From positions 87,648,626 through 87,712,625 of the forward strand of contig NC_092048.1 in the NCBI RefSeq assembly GCF_003086295.3: a stretch of DNA of 64,000 nucleotides. The letters are read 5' to 3'. This document shows positions 20,762-33,561 of this stretch, in pieces. Below the pieces are notes generated by a model. It was not told where the DNA came from. It made no database searches and saw only the letters and a list, made by a program, of their open reading frames with translations. A program made the position numbers and the translations under genes. Every line of letters begins with the position of its first letter. Position 1 is the stretch's first letter. The DNA comes from Arachis hypogaea. Taxonomy: Eukaryota; Streptophyta; Magnoliopsida; Fabales; Fabaceae.

Positions 20762-21462
20762 AGGACTCCACCATAAGGTTGATAAGGAAGGACCACTGGA
20801 TAATGATGCATAGGATATTGTGGCAATCCTGGTATCTTGGTTGTGGCTGCATCTGGAACTTCGGTCACTTCTATTCCTGATGTGTTGGTCTTATCTTTTA
20901 ATGTCTCTTGAGTTAGAGTGATTTCTTCGGTCTAAACATAAATCATAATTTTTAAATAATTACGATACATAATTAAAAAAATAAATAAAGAAACTAGTCA
21001 GACAAGCTAGAGTCGAGTAAGAATTTTCTCAAAGTATTGGCCTCACTCACCCTTAAACTCTCAGTTGCACTTATGGTATTGGATTAATAAAATTTAAATT
21101 CAAATTAAGACTTTAATTTTCCTTATTGAATTATCTAATATAAATTATTTGATATGCGAAATGTTACCTTCTGTCAACTTTTTTTACCATTTGCTCTAAT
21201 CTTCGGTGTCTTTGCCAATTTAGATACAGACTTCTTGCTTCCACAACCCTTGAATTTTTTGTAATAGAATAATAAGAAATAATATAAGCACTACGAGAAT
21301 AATATGTTACAAATTTAAATTGAAATGACAATAAATTTGATAGATGGTATAACACGGAAAAGTGCTTACTTTAAAATTATTGTTATTGTGCACGGGTGTA
21401 TTTTCTACTGATTTTGTGTTCTGAGAGGGAGTTTGTTTATTGGCATCACAGTCTTCAACCTG
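20762..21462 (-). pseudogene. FAR1/FHY3-like gene: three 3' exons
   Basis: Three minus-strand exons fit in phase 0. Exon 21370-21462 (31 codons, Asn/Gln-rich, VEDCDANKQTPSQNT) ends at a GTAAGC donor. Exon 21168-21248 (27 codons, Lys-rich, GCGSKKSVSKLAKTPKIR) ends at GTAAC and holds an in-frame TGA (21174-21176). Exon 20762-20931 begins TEEITLTQE and runs to PYQPYGGVL, where element A interrupts it; it resumes at 1283. Lengths of 93, 81 and 170+142 nt keep one frame throughout. I could not identify the donor that joins them to the SWIM-domain part ending at 21568. The final exon is Pro/Tyr-rich and probably disordered. Confidence 0.7.
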
Positions 21463-21567
21463 CTGGAAAAAAATTTTAAAAATTGCTCAAAATATAGCAT
21501 TATTTAATAGTTCTGCGAAAGACACTAAAATAATAGGTAAGCATAAAGTAACTAATTAAGCAAAGCA

Positions 21568-23824
21568 TTATATTAATATCATTGGTTCATCTTCAGCATT
21601 TGAGTATTCGGCGGGGGAGTCCTCCTTGGCGAGTAATGGACATGTCCTAACGAAATGCCTGCTTGACTTATAATGCGAACATCTTCGCCTCTTTTGGCCT
21701 TTTGGAACCTTTCTTGGAGCCCCTTTTGACTTCACAACAGCTGGATCACCTATTAGCGCTGACGTGGAGGAAAGCCGCCTCGCTTGTGCATCACCTTTAT
21801 TTTGCACCTTCGAAATTAGCTTAAGTAACTCACCTGAGATTTCCCTATAATTGGCTGAATTTTTGGAAGAAATATCACAAAGCTTCCAACAAATAGATGC
21901 CATTGCACCGCATCTATGTGTGGGCACTATATCATCAGCGGTGTCTTGCTCGCCAATTGAGCATATAAAATCACTCTTTGCATCTCTTGTCCATCTTTTC
22001 AGGATAAAAGATGTACGTACGCATTTTGCATTGCGATGCTTTAAGACCCCAAAGATATGGGAGCACGGTAATCCACGAGTCTCAAATAGCCTGCACTCAC
22101 ATGCAAACAGGTCCTTGTCTTTATTGTAAGATACTTTAAATTCCCATTGCTGATTAAAATACTCACTCGTGTTGCACTCAATAATATCTCCACTGTTTGG
22201 GCATTCAGTCACATTTAAGGCACCTGCTGCTTCATCTCATCTTTCACAAGTTTGAAAATATTTCTAGTATAAAGTTCAACAGCTTGTTTCTCAAAACTTT
22301 CCAAGCACATAGTCAAAACAGGAAACTTATAAAAAGTTTCAAAGTCAGCAGTAAGATGGTTGTTTCGGTACTGCCTTAGTACTTCACTAAATTTATGCAT
22401 GAATTCAAGGAGACTGGTTTTATTGTCAACATAGTTCTTCAATAATGAATGAATTCCCTCACACTGTGACATAGTTCTTATACGGCCAAAGAAGTGCTCC
22501 CTCATATATGCGGTAGCTCACTTTATTCTGTCATTATAAATGCCCAGACCCATTCATTCTCGACAAGTCCGTATTTGGATATGATCTCGTTCCATCTCTG
22601 TTCAAATATTTGTACGGTAAACTGTCCATACAATAATACACTAAAATTGTCCCAAAAATGCTTGTTTTTTATATTTTGTACCGCATTACGATAGAGATGC
22701 CATGCAAAAAGGCGGTGTGGTATACCAGGAAATACTTCTAAGATAGCCTCTCTCATAGCACGGTCTCCGTCTGTCACAACGCCTCCGGGTAGTTTTTCTG
22801 ACATGATTTCCAAAAATTCTTTCAGTGCCCACTTGAAAGTTTCGGACCTTTTATCTGAGAGCAGAGCGCATCCAAAGATAGTTGTCTGGCCATGGTGGTT
22901 GGTCCCTGAAAATATGACTAAGGGCTTGTTGTATACATTTTTCTTGTAAGTGGCGTCAAAAGCCAGTACATCGCCAAAACATTCGTAGTCAACAACGCTT
23001 TCTCCATCAGCCCACACCAAATTATCCAACCTACCATCCTTTAAGGTGAACTTTCCTAGAAATAACGGGTCACTGTCTACCTTAGAAAACAGATAGGCCA
23101 ACGCAACAAATGCATCACTGTCTTTCACTTTGTCATGCCTAGTCTTACTAATGTGGTTATGTAAGTCTTTTCTGGTAAAACCCACTTTATCATATCCACC
23201 TTTTTGGAAAACCATGTAACCCATTATGTGGCAAGTTTTAACACCACATGCTCGCAAGTTGTCTGTTTGTGTTTTATCAGCCTCAATAAGCCCACGATTC
23301 GCGGCAATAAGATGTCTGTACTTAGGTGGACACAGTGGATGATTGTGTTCACTCTCAAAGACACTGACTTTCCACTTACCCGTTTTATAGTGACGAATGA
23401 ACCGAATCCTAGCCCTGCAGTTGACACGAGTAATTGCCCTATGCTCCCTTTGCCGATTGTCCCTTTTAAGGTGCTTCCAATATCTTTCTCCTGCTTTATT
23501 GCAAACCAACTGTCTTGTATTAATGTTACCATTAGCATCCACCGTCTTCAAGTCTTTTTGGGACACAAATCCATAGCACTTGGCATATTTGGCATAAAAT
23601 TCACAAACTTGAGATTCTGTATCAAACACCAATCTCCATATATCTTCGATGGTAAAATCAGTTATCAACTTTTCAAAACCATTAGTATTAATTATATTTG
23701 CCTCTGCTTCATCTACAGTTACATCCACCATATCATCACTTTCATCGGAACTGCACTCATACTCAACACTTAAATCCTCAGATTGATCACCATCCTTATA
23801 TGACTCTTTGCCATCATTATCCAT
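21568..23824 (-). pseudogene. FAR1/FHY3-like MULE-derived transcription factor, frameshifted
   Basis: FAR1/FHY3-type proteins are domesticated Mutator-like transposases that act in the nucleus as transcription factors. It starts at ATG 23824. An acidic N terminus is followed by a FAR1-type zinc domain at residues ~80-175 (FYAKYAKCYGF, VCNKAG, VNCRARI, EHNHPL). The MULE transposase-like domain is at ~280-400 (DVLAFDATY, VVTDGDRAM, RLFAWHLYRNA). A SWIM zinc finger is at ~22100 (FACECRLFETRGLPCSHIF), then a Lys-rich tail with a damaged zinc knuckle. Breaks: a frameshift near 22530 with an adjacent stop (~22519), and a second frameshift near 22215-22235. The three frames otherwise run on continuously. 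No terminal inverted repeats were noticed, so it looks like a host gene copy and not a live MULE. Confidence 0.88.
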
Positions 23825-24396
23825 GACTGAACTTAAAATTTTAATATGTTAGGTACTAACTAAATGCTAGGAGAATGGAATAGGCAAAATGAACTAAACT
23901 TTTTTTTATTAAAATTATTGCTCAATCAAATTCTAATAAACCTAAGAGCTATTAGTGCATAAGAATGTTAAAACAGTTTTTAAAACTTAAAAACCTTATA
24001 ATAAACATGTTTATAACGAAGTATAATTTATTTTTTTTAATTCTTTAAAATTTTATAAAATATTTTAAAATAAAATAATTTATAAATAAAAAATTCATAA
24101 TAAACATAAATATAATAAATAAACTCTTTTATTTTTTACTTTAAAATTTTACATATGTATCATAAAAATTTATTTTATCCTAAACATGATCATTAAAAAT
24201 ACTAAATTACCTAACTCAAATTTTAGAGACTAATAGTTCAAATTTTAGAGACTAATAATTTAAATATGTACTCCTGATTCCAGATGCAAAATCAAAACAA
24301 ACAAGGGGATCAAAATCAATAAACTGGGGAGAAAAATAATCAAAATACATTATTTATATATAAATAAAGCAAGGAGATCAACAATCTTCAAGTAGG
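23825..24396. other. AT-rich region upstream of the FAR1-like gene
   Basis: This 5' flanking sequence is very AT-rich (many AATAAA and TTTTAAAA runs), with no ORF and no repeat boundary until the TSD of solo LTR J at 24392-24396. It presumably held the promoter; no distinct element could be assigned. Confidence 0.5.
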
Positions 24397-25943
24397 TGGT
24401 GCACGAAATCACAATCACACTTTTGCAATTCCGCACAACTAACCAGCAAGTGCACTGGGTCGTCCAAGTAATACCTTACGTGGGTAAGGGTCGATCCCAC
24501 GGAGATTGTCGGCTTGAAGCAAGCTATGGTTATTCTGTAACTCTTAGTCAGGAAATTAGTAATAAAAATGATTGGATTTATGAAGAGTAAATAACATAAA
24601 TTAAATAGTACTTGTTATGCAGTAATGGAGAACAGATTGAGGTTTTGGAGATGCTCTGTCTTCTGAATCTCTGCTTTCCTACTGTCTTCTTCTTCACGCA
24701 TGCAGGTCTCCTTCCATGGCAAACTGTATGTTGGTGGATCACCGTTGTCAATGGCTACCATCCGTCCTCTCAGTGAAAATGGTCCAAATGCGCTGTCACC
24801 GCACGGCTAATCATCTGTCGGTTCTCACTCATGTTGGAATAGGATCCATTGATCCTTTTGCGTCTGTCACTACGCCCAGCACTTGTGAGTTTGAAGCTCG
24901 TCACAGTCATCCCATCCCAGATCCTACTCGGAATACCACAGACAAGGTTTATACTTTCCGGATCTCAGGAATGGCCGCCAATAATCCTAGCCTATACCAC
25001 GAAGACTCTGATCATGAACCAAGAGGCTAAGAGATACACACTCAATCTAAGGTAGAACGGAAGTGGTTGTCAGGCACACGTTCATAGGTTGAGAATGATG
25101 ATGAGTGTCACGGATCATCACATTCATCACGGTTAAGTACAAGCGAGTATCTTAGAATAGAAACAAGCGTGATTGAATAGAAAACAGAAGTAATTGCATT
25201 AATTCATCGAGACACAGCAGAGCTCCTCACCCCCAACCATGGGGTTTAGAGACTCATGCCGTCAGAAATATAATATGAAATGTGTAAAATGTCATGAGGT
25301 ACAAAATAAATCTCTAAAAGTTGTTTAAATACTAAACTAGTAACCTAGGTTTACAGAAAATGAGTAAACTACGATAGATAGTGTAGAAATCCACTTCCGG
25401 ATCCTACTTGGTGTGTGCTGTGACTGAGACTTGAGCTTTACACGTGCCTGGGCTGTTTCTGGAGTTAAAGGCCAGGTTGTAACCTGTTTTGGGCGTTTAA
25501 CTCCAACTTGTAACCTGTTTCTGGCGTTTAACGCCAGAATGGAACATGGAACTAGCGTTAAACGCCAGTTTACGTCATTTATCTTTGAGCAAAGTATGGA
25601 CTATTATATATTGCTGGAAAGTCCTGGATGTCTACTTTCCAACGCAATTGAGAGCGCTCTAATTGGTCTTCTGTAGCTCCAGAAAATCTATTTCGAGTGC
25701 AGGGAGGTCAGAATCCAACAGCATCTGCAGTCCTTTTTCAGCCTCTGAATCAGATTTTTGCTCAGGTCCCTCAATTTCAGCCAGGAAATACCTGAAATCA
25801 TAGAAAAACACACAAACTCATAGTAAATTCTAGAAATGTGAATTTTGAATAAAAACTAATAAAAATATACTAAAAAGTAATTAAAACATGCTGAAAATTA
25901 CTTAAAAACAATGCCAAAAAGCGTATAAATTATCCGCTCATCA
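24397..25943 (-). mobile_element. Element J: solo LTR of the element B family
   Basis: It is 1547 bp, TG...CA, with the perfect 5-bp TSD GTAGG (24392-24396 and 25944-25948). It aligns with the B LTRs along its whole length (AGTGCACTGGGTCGTCCAAG, the CTCCTCACCCCCAAC block, the GCGTATAAATTATCCGCTCATCA end) but with many differences, so it is an older or sister lineage. No internal sequence remains, which fits LTR-LTR recombination. It lies about 570 bp upstream of the FAR1-like start codon in the same orientation. Confidence 0.95.
25440..25575 (-). repeat. Palindrome cluster in solo LTR J
   Basis: Four copies match the four in the B LTRs by position, but the centre is shifted to T-A: CTGGCGTTTAACGCCAG and CTAGCGTTAAACGCCAG, against GTTGAAC in B. 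Neighbouring copies within one element share their centre variant. Confidence 0.75.
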
Positions 25944-25948
25944 GTAGG

Positions 25949-26648
25949 CAAAGAGCAATAATGCTGAAGCAAAGCAGAAATCTTCAAATCAAAGCATCAA
26001 TATTGAAAGCATTTGCACTTATGTAGTTACGTTAGCAAATGATAGATATCAAAAGGCAACTTCATCCACAAGGATCCACCAAAATTCAGATCAAATCACA
26101 TTAAAATGAAGCATTTTTAGGCAACTCAAATGAAAAGATAAGACCCACACAAGGAACACAGGTAGAACTAAGAACCTTGCTGGGTACAAAGAATGATGGG
26201 AGAGTAACTTGTGATTACACTAATACATAAAGGAACAGAACTATATCAGTTCTATAAGAGTATGTTTTTGGTATACTATTAATTCATCAGCGTGAGGTCC
26301 ATGAAGATTATAAAAAGACAACCATATATTACAATCTTACATTTAATGGGTAGTTCCTATCAAACAATGACTTGTTCTTATTATAATGCATACCTCAAAT
26401 TTCAACCCCTTGTTTTACGTTCTGTATCAACTTCAATAGTGAGAATAAGAAGAATTAAGAAGTGAGGTGGTCTTATTCTTTGCTTGTTGGTTTGGATATC
26501 TCAAAAAGTTCTCAGCTTTTAACATGTGGAAGTCTAAGCTCAACTTCTAGGTGTTTTCTCAAATTTCTTAGTCATCCCTTGTATTTTCTCAATAGGTTCA
26601 ATTCAATTTTCTTCTGAATTTCTTAACATCATTCAATTGTTACGAAAT
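25949..26648. other. Low-copy-looking spacer, no gene seen
   Basis: AT-rich, non-repetitive-looking sequence with no ORF above background and no LTR signature. It separates solo LTR J from the U-box/ARM fragment. Confidence 0.4.
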
Positions 26649-26931
26649 ATGGCTTCAGAAAAAGATGAGACAAAGGTAGAATTCTGAAAATAAGGCAACA
26701 GTTCTTGTGAAATTGACTGTATTTGTTGTTCTTAATTACTTAGTTATCTTATATAATAGTACTGTGCAGGAGAAGATGGCAGAAATGGAGTTTTTATCCC
26801 CAGTGGTGAAGTCTCTAACAAGAGATGCATAAGAGAGGAGGAAAGCAGTGGGACTGCTGCTAGAACACTTTGATCTCCCTGCAGTTTGAGGGCAAATTAG
26901 AAGAATTCAAGGGTGCATTGTAATGTTAGAA
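26649..26931 (+). pseudogene. PUB43/44-like U-box/ARM protein fragment
   Basis: A possible first exon, MASEKDETK (26649-26675), is followed by a GT donor. After an AG acceptor at 26768-26769 an open stretch reads EKMAEMEFLSPVVKSLTRDA, then TAA, then ERRKAVGLLLEHFDLPAV, then TGA, then a run ending RIQGCIVML. I recognise the block around SPVVKSLTRDA / ERRKAVGLLL / IQGCIVML from plant U-box E3 ligases of the PUB43/44 (SAUL1) type, where it opens the armadillo-repeat region. Two in-frame stops and the absence of the U-box and of most ARM repeats mark a broken fragment. The recognition is from memory and the fragment is short. Confidence 0.55.
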
Positions 26932-29659
26932 TGATCTTCCTGCTTGAGGTTGCCTTTATTGAGTTCTCTCTAATCATTCTTTCATTCATTATTAATTTTG
27001 GTGAAGCAATTTTGAGCTTGCAATATGATAATATCTTAGGTTGTATTGATAATTAAGGATAATATTTGTACAGCAGAGTGTATAAACCACTCAAGTTATT
27101 TATTTTGCAAATAAAAGTATCATCTTTTTCTCTTCTTATTCTTGTTTATGCCAACTTTTTCTTGCTTTTGTTGAACTTCAACTCTACAAATTGTACAAAT
27201 TAAGTTTTCTAGAGAGAGAAGACAAGAATTCAACTATTCTCACAATGGCACCACTGAAGGATATCCTTAAATATGTTGGCGGGTTTATAGGTTTAGTAGT
27301 TGTATAGTTGTATTATTTCTAGGGAATATAATAAAGTGACCAATTTTCTAGATCAGCAACATAATAGATATGTCACAAAATTTGATACCTTCTATCTACC
27401 AATATGCAACAATACAAAGGCCATGGGATCAAAGGCATACATATCACTACGACTTAGTGAGGAATATGAAAGAATATATTCACACATCAACAAACAAATT
27501 TACTAGGATCAACAAACAAAATTTTGATACCCAACTTAAAAAAGAAACTAAAAAATTAATTCCTAAAGTGGGTCACAAGATTTACATCCTTAATCATCAC
27601 ATGACCAACCTCAGAAAGAAGGTCCAAGCATGGTGGTAGAATCTCTTTGGAAGCATGGATTGAGCCATACTAAACCAATAGGAGCAGTTTTAACATGGCA
27701 GGAGCAATTTTACCATGGCAAGTTTTCATCTTCCACTCAATGAACAATTTATTAAATCAACCACAGTATAACAATCAAAAGGTAGAAAACAACACCAAAA
27801 CAATAATTTATCAAATTAACAAGTTAATAAGATCAATTAAAACTGAAAATCAAAATAACAAGAAGAATTAACATTTTAAACTACAGCAAACTAACAACAA
27901 AATAAGAACTAGAAAACATACTAACAATGAAAACAACAATAAAAAAACAATAACTAAATAATTAATACAAGAAAGAACAAGAAGAAGGAAAAAAAATTAC
28001 CCTAGGATGGAGCAGTTCTGAAATTCAAACAGTACGGGAAAAGGGAGGAGCTTTGAATTGCGACGGAGATGGCTGAATGGAGGCAGACAATGGCAGAACG
28101 GTGGCTAAAAGGCCTTGGAACAGAGGCTCGAACACGCGGCGTAGAGGACTAAACAGAGGGCTAAGCAGCTTGAACAAGGGTTGGCAAAAAAGGGCAGAAC
28201 AAGGGTTGGCCAAAAAACAGACGCAGGAGCTTGGCCAAAAAGGAGGCAGATGCGCGGCGAACAAGGGTGACGTTGCGCCGAAGCTGTAGCAGCAGCGGTC
28301 GCTGGACGTTGAGGAACGGTGACGAGAGATGGCTGCTTCGGTGCTTCCTCCAAGCTGTGTTCGAGTTCTCTTCAAGGACGTTGTGGTTTATGAAACACAC
28401 CCGCAAGGAGTGTTGCTTCACTTCACACAATCTTTGTGTAGTTTTATGTTTTTGTTTTATTGCGTTTGATCTGATAGTTTCCTTTTCTATATATTATGAT
28501 AACTTAGTAGGTGGTAGTTTTAATTAAGAACTATGTGAAGATGCTTTTAATTATAGGTTATTCTGAATTTATTAGATGAACATTTTGTTTCTCTTTATTT
28601 GTAAGAAGGGAGACTAAGGATAATCAACATCATTTCACTTGTGATATTGCTTCTTTAATTTGTTATAGATTAGTTATAAATAACTAAAGTTATGATCAAA
28701 CAATATACAGTGGTTTCATAATCCTGGTTGTCACTTGAAATAGGTATGTAGCTTAAAAAATGGTCTAACTATGAAATAGGTTCTCCATCTCACTAGACCA
28801 AAATAAATACTGATGACAGTAAAGATTAATTTTCATAGAATGGTCAAAAAAGAAAATTTAGTCACTATTACTTAAATACTTCATACGAGGCATGAGCTGA
28901 GTTAGTTCTAGGTCTTTCTAAAGTATAGTGATGATTGTTGAAAAGTATATAAAGGACATGAAATGAGATCAGTTTTGTAAATGCCTATATGGTATCGTTA
29001 TATGAAACAATTACAAGTATATATGAACTTGTGTTAGCTACTTGTACTAGTTAATATTATTTTACTAGTAGTGAATTTTAATTACTTCTAAGATGAGGCA
29101 GTAAGATGAAGTCATTTCAAAGCTTGATTGTGCATCTTCTGATGCAAAAAAAAGGAATGAATTGATTTGGACTTGCTACTGATACTTCGTAACATTCTGA
29201 TTCTGAGGCCACTGTACCATATAATATAGGATTTTTGTTCAGAAAATTCACCATCCAAAATCTCTGGCTGGTTTTGTTGTTATTTAACTTATTAATCTTC
29301 TTTGATAATTTGACTTCTATTAATGCATTGAATCAGAATACCAATACTTCCCTAATATAAAGATCAGAAAAAAGTGCAATTTCAATTACAAGAAGTTACA
29401 AAAAGAAAGAAAAGGAATAACTTTGTATAGATCAATATCAGCCAATACAATCAAAAACCATGAACATAAGTCACACAAAAATAAATAAATAAATAAATGT
29501 GTGGTTTCTTGAAATATCACCCAGCCTCTTCCTCACAGTGGTAAAAAATAGAAACAAATTAATAAATGCTACAAAAAAGAAAAACATGCATTTTCCTTGC
29601 TTCTAAACAAGAAGAACCCATCTAAACTAAATGCTATTGTTTGAAGGAGAATAGATATA
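26932..29659. other. Intergenic sequence with a GC-rich island
   Basis: Mostly AT-rich with no convincing gene. A GC-richer island at 28025-28375 is open in several frames on both strands but shows no domain and no consistent codon pattern; similar GC-rich stretches occur inside LTR H (55640-55980), so it may be old LTR sequence. A short (AAAT)n run lies near 29480-29500. The ORFs at 27300-27640 look random. Confidence 0.5.
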
Positions 29660-29947
29660 TCACTTTGGAGAAGCTGAAACACTAGGAAGAGGAGCCTCAT
29701 TTTCTGATGCACTCTTACTATCTTTCTCTATCACAGTTAACATCTCGTTTGGGAGAATAGGTGAACTTTCTGAGTTCCGAATAACCACTCGAAAAGGTGA
29801 TTCTGATGGTGATGGGTTGAAAGATGTTATCCGGGACACCCCACTCGAGCTGTAAAGGTCATCTTTATTGTAAAGGGAATTGACCTTTCTGATTTTTTGC
29901 TGCTTGAGCTACTCATCCTGGGTACAAGGATATTGTGAACCAGTCAT
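29660..29947 (-). pseudogene. Orphan terminal coding exon of an unrecognised gene
   Basis: On the minus strand a 96-codon frame runs from ATG 29947 to TGA 29660, with an in-frame TAG at 29909-29911. After the TAG the composition is clearly protein-like and Ser/Pro-rich: VNSLYNKDDLYSSSGVSRIT, FNPSPSESPFRVVIRNS, then an acidic end before the stop. It looks like the last exon of a gene whose remainder is missing or lies beyond element G, whose LTR starts 65 bp away at 30013. I do not recognise the family. The 5' limit is uncertain: the ATG may lie inside a larger exon. Confidence 0.5.
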
Positions 29948-32900
29948 GGTGGTCTAGTATCGACCTTTTGCGGGCACTAGCATGCGTACGCGAGAATGTA
30001 TTTTAAGGCATGTGTAATACCCTACCACACAGAGCTTTACGCCTAGGATGTAAAGCAAAGGTGGCAAGGTCCTACGACCTTTAAAAGTAAAAATATATAC
30101 AATAATAGATGAAAGGAATTTTATAACAAGGAGTCTTTGAAAGAAAGTCTAAAACAAAAGTCGTAACGCTTACATAAACGAAAAACTTGTGTACAAAGAA
30201 ACGTAAGATATACATATGAATAATAAAAAAGGAGTGTCAAAGATACAAATATTCAAGCTCCAGGCTCAACCTGCAAAACCAAGGTTGGCCGGAGAATATT
30301 TACATAAATATACATAACCCAAAATATCCCAAAAGTGATAAAAACAACAACCTGTTTTTCCATATCGACCTCTAAGAGGGACAAAATAGAGTTAAATATA
30401 CAGAGGAGAATCTAAATACAGAATAATAAACATATAATCTCAAAATACGGAGTCCCAAGATATAATACTTCGCTTGCAGAATGAACTCCAGACGCTTACT
30501 GAGGTGCCTCTCGACCAGCATCTAAAAACTACAAAATATGTATGGGATGAGAACTGGGGGCACTCAGTATAGTTAAGGTGCCTACATATATAATAAATAA
30601 GGTCCTAAGAAAGCCAGAGGCAATCGCAGAATGCCGACACTTAGATTATAAAACTTAAAGTAATAAACTAAATCATAAATTCGGTAAAACTCTCTAAGGT
30701 ATCTAAGTCACAATATAACTCTAACTCTACAATTTACTTTCTGTCTCATTTAACTCTAACCCCTACCACTGACGCAACTAGTCACAGCCTATGGCCTAAA
30801 TCAAACCAACTCGGCCTCCGGCCCATTTCAAAACAAATCATCATTATTATCAGTCCACCACCAAAGAACTTAAAACAGAAAGAAAATCACAAACACAACC
30901 AAATACAGGGCAAACATATTTAAAGAACAGTTGTAGCAAGTGTCACAGTTACCAGTTAAACAGAATTTATCATAATAGGCAAACCAAAACAATTATGCAC
31001 ACCCAAACAAAGCAAACAAATGCAACATGATGTATGCCTATCCTACTGGTCGTGAGCTCACGTGTCAGTTAAATCGCCAGAATCCGACACATCTGGTAGC
31101 TAACCTAGACATTTGTCTCTAGGTTGTGCATCTCTACGAGGATCATAAACGAAGGAGAGTGCCTTTCCACATCGAAGCAGTGTGCCTTTCTACCTTGCAA
31201 CTAGAGAAGAATGTGGGGGGAAACAATATGAAAGAGAGTACCTTTTCACCTTCCCCATATCCACATCATGACAAGAGAGGGAATCCTCCGTCCTCAACTT
31301 CCCATCCAATAAGATTTTCAAATTAACACGCAAGCGGGATCACACCCAGACCTTGCCATCTCGACCATCCCAGCCATACCTGCCTCGGTCATTGCCAATC
31401 TCAACATTTTCCTCTCAATACAGTCACATTGCGAAACAAATCTTATCATTCTCAACTCTATCCTTAATCATACATCATCATCACTTATGCACTTCCTCAT
31501 TCGCAATTTATCACTCCAAGTCTTTCTTCACTTTCAAGTAACCTCCCTTTTCTCAGCTTAATCTTGTCATTACCCTTAATACTAATATTTAGGGTCTAAA
31601 AGAGTAAAAATAGATGTTTATCAGATCAAAATTATATTTTAAAACACAAAACTCACTTTGCTTATTTCAGGGGTCACGCGTACGCGAGATGCCCAACCTG
31701 AAAACGTTAGTCGCGTCGCGTTTAGTGGTCGTATACATAAGATCTGCAGATTGGCAAAAGTGTTTAATGCTACAGAATTTTTTACTTTGCACTCCAAACT
31801 TCCGACGCGCTTAACTTTCTCATTTTAAAACATTTTTCATCCGTTCTTCAAACGGTATAAACTTCACGGCCTCAATTTTGTTATAAAATAGATTTGAAAG
31901 AAATCGAAGGTCCGAAAGCCAAGTTATGGCCTGCCATAGTTTAGTCAAAAACCAAGTTTTTACCAAAGATTTCTAAACCTCTATTTCACCAATTTCCTTT
32001 ACCAAAACCAAATTCCTACATTTCAAAATGACTCCAAACACACCCAACTCAGCTCCATATTCAATCACAACCAACCATGCCTCAATTTTAAACCACTTCA
32101 TTCCACAAGTTCTCAAATATACAAACACAATTATCAATTTATCAACATGCATATGTTCACATTCACAATCCTCATCCATTAGCATCAAATTCATTATTCA
32201 TCAATCTATTTTACCAACACCAACCACATTCACATCAATGAATCATCAATCTAACAATTCCTCATCATTTTAACATATGTTGACAACTAAAATCATTAAA
32301 CATGCTCCAAACATGTATTCAACTTATCCTATAGTCATCTAGCCTAAGTTTTGACGATACCGTACACGTTATATACGAGAAACCAAAACCTACCTTGGCC
32401 GATTTTCCGTTAAAACTGGGAACACCTCAAGCATTCCTGCACCACAAGGTATGTGATTTTTTAATAACTAATTTTATTAACTAATTTTTCTGATTAATAA
32501 CTAATTTATTCGCTAATTATTTACTAATCTCTCAGGTTTTATAGAATGCGTACGTGAGTTTTTAACACGTCACGCAGAGATTCTCTTTTGTTTAGGACTC
32601 TCGCGTACACGAGGGAGGTGTCGCATATGTGACCACCTATTTTTACACCCATGCGTACACGGGAGAGAGGCATGCGTACGCATGACCCCTGTTTTGTTGA
32701 AAACTTGTTTTTCTTCACTTTTAAGGGTTCTCTAGCTTTGTAAACTTCTTTAACTTCTAGTTAAGACTCCTAGCTTGTAATTAGACTTTAAGACTAGTAA
32801 AGATGAGTTAGTGATTTAAATTGGTGATTTTTCGTTATGAGTTTAGAAGATGGAGACTTAGGTTTCTGAAGTACTGTGGATGGACTAGTTGGATAATTTG

Positions 32901-33322
32901 ACGGAGTACTATATTGATGATGAACTTATGAACTTAAGGAATTGAGGAGTTGTCTCGAACTTGAAAATGAATGAGTATGGTTATGTGATGCGTGAGCATC
33001 TTTTTTATATATTCTTATTATTTTAGATATTTATTTATTGAGATTTTATATATTCTTATTATTCTTATTATTGAGATTTTAGTGTTTGAAGCCTATTTGG
33101 ACAATAGTTTGACGCGCATTGTGGTTCTATTTATTTCAGAAAAAATCCGAGCGAGTTTGACGGAGTTCGTGCAGAAGAAAAAGGAGCAAATTTGATGCTG
33201 CCAAGCGGGCCTCAAATGCCGCTACTGGGCGTTTGGCGTCGAACGCCTCGTAACGTATGCAACCGGTCTCTTAGGTTGGCGTTAAATGCCACGACCCAGC
33301 GTTTGGAGACACCCCACCAAAT

Positions 33323-33372
33323 GTCTAACTTAAGGACTTAAACTAAAAGTGCTAGGTGGGAGACACCCCACC
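33323..33372 (+). other. Two-hairpin element (element C)
   Basis: GTCT-aacttaa-GGAC (33323-33337; one G-T wobble compared with A), then AAAGTGCTA, then GGTGGGAGACACCCCACC (33355-33372). A second partial copy of the GGAGACACCCCACC half lies just upstream at 33305-33319, at the truncation point. Confidence 0.65.
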
Positions 33373-33561
33373 ATGAAAAACTCTTTTTATTTTCTCTTTT
33401 GTAAATATTGGTAGAATAGGTTTAATTTCATATTTTGTTTAGTTTGTTGAGTATATTTGGCAGTATAATATGTTAAATAAGGTTTTAGGGTGTTTTGGTA
33501 GTTGTTTGGAGGTTTGGAAGGCTTGGTTTGGTGCAAGAACTTGGAAAAATTTTGAAAAACA

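Noticed and set aside
21568..23824. Active Mutator-like transposon
   Set aside because: FAR1 domain architecture, downstream host-like exons, no terminal inverted repeats or 9-bp duplications noticed; better read as a FAR1/FHY3-like gene copy.
28025..28375. GC-rich island open in several frames on both strands
   Set aside because: No domain, no preferred frame, compositionally like GC-rich stretches inside LTR H; probably old repeat or chance.
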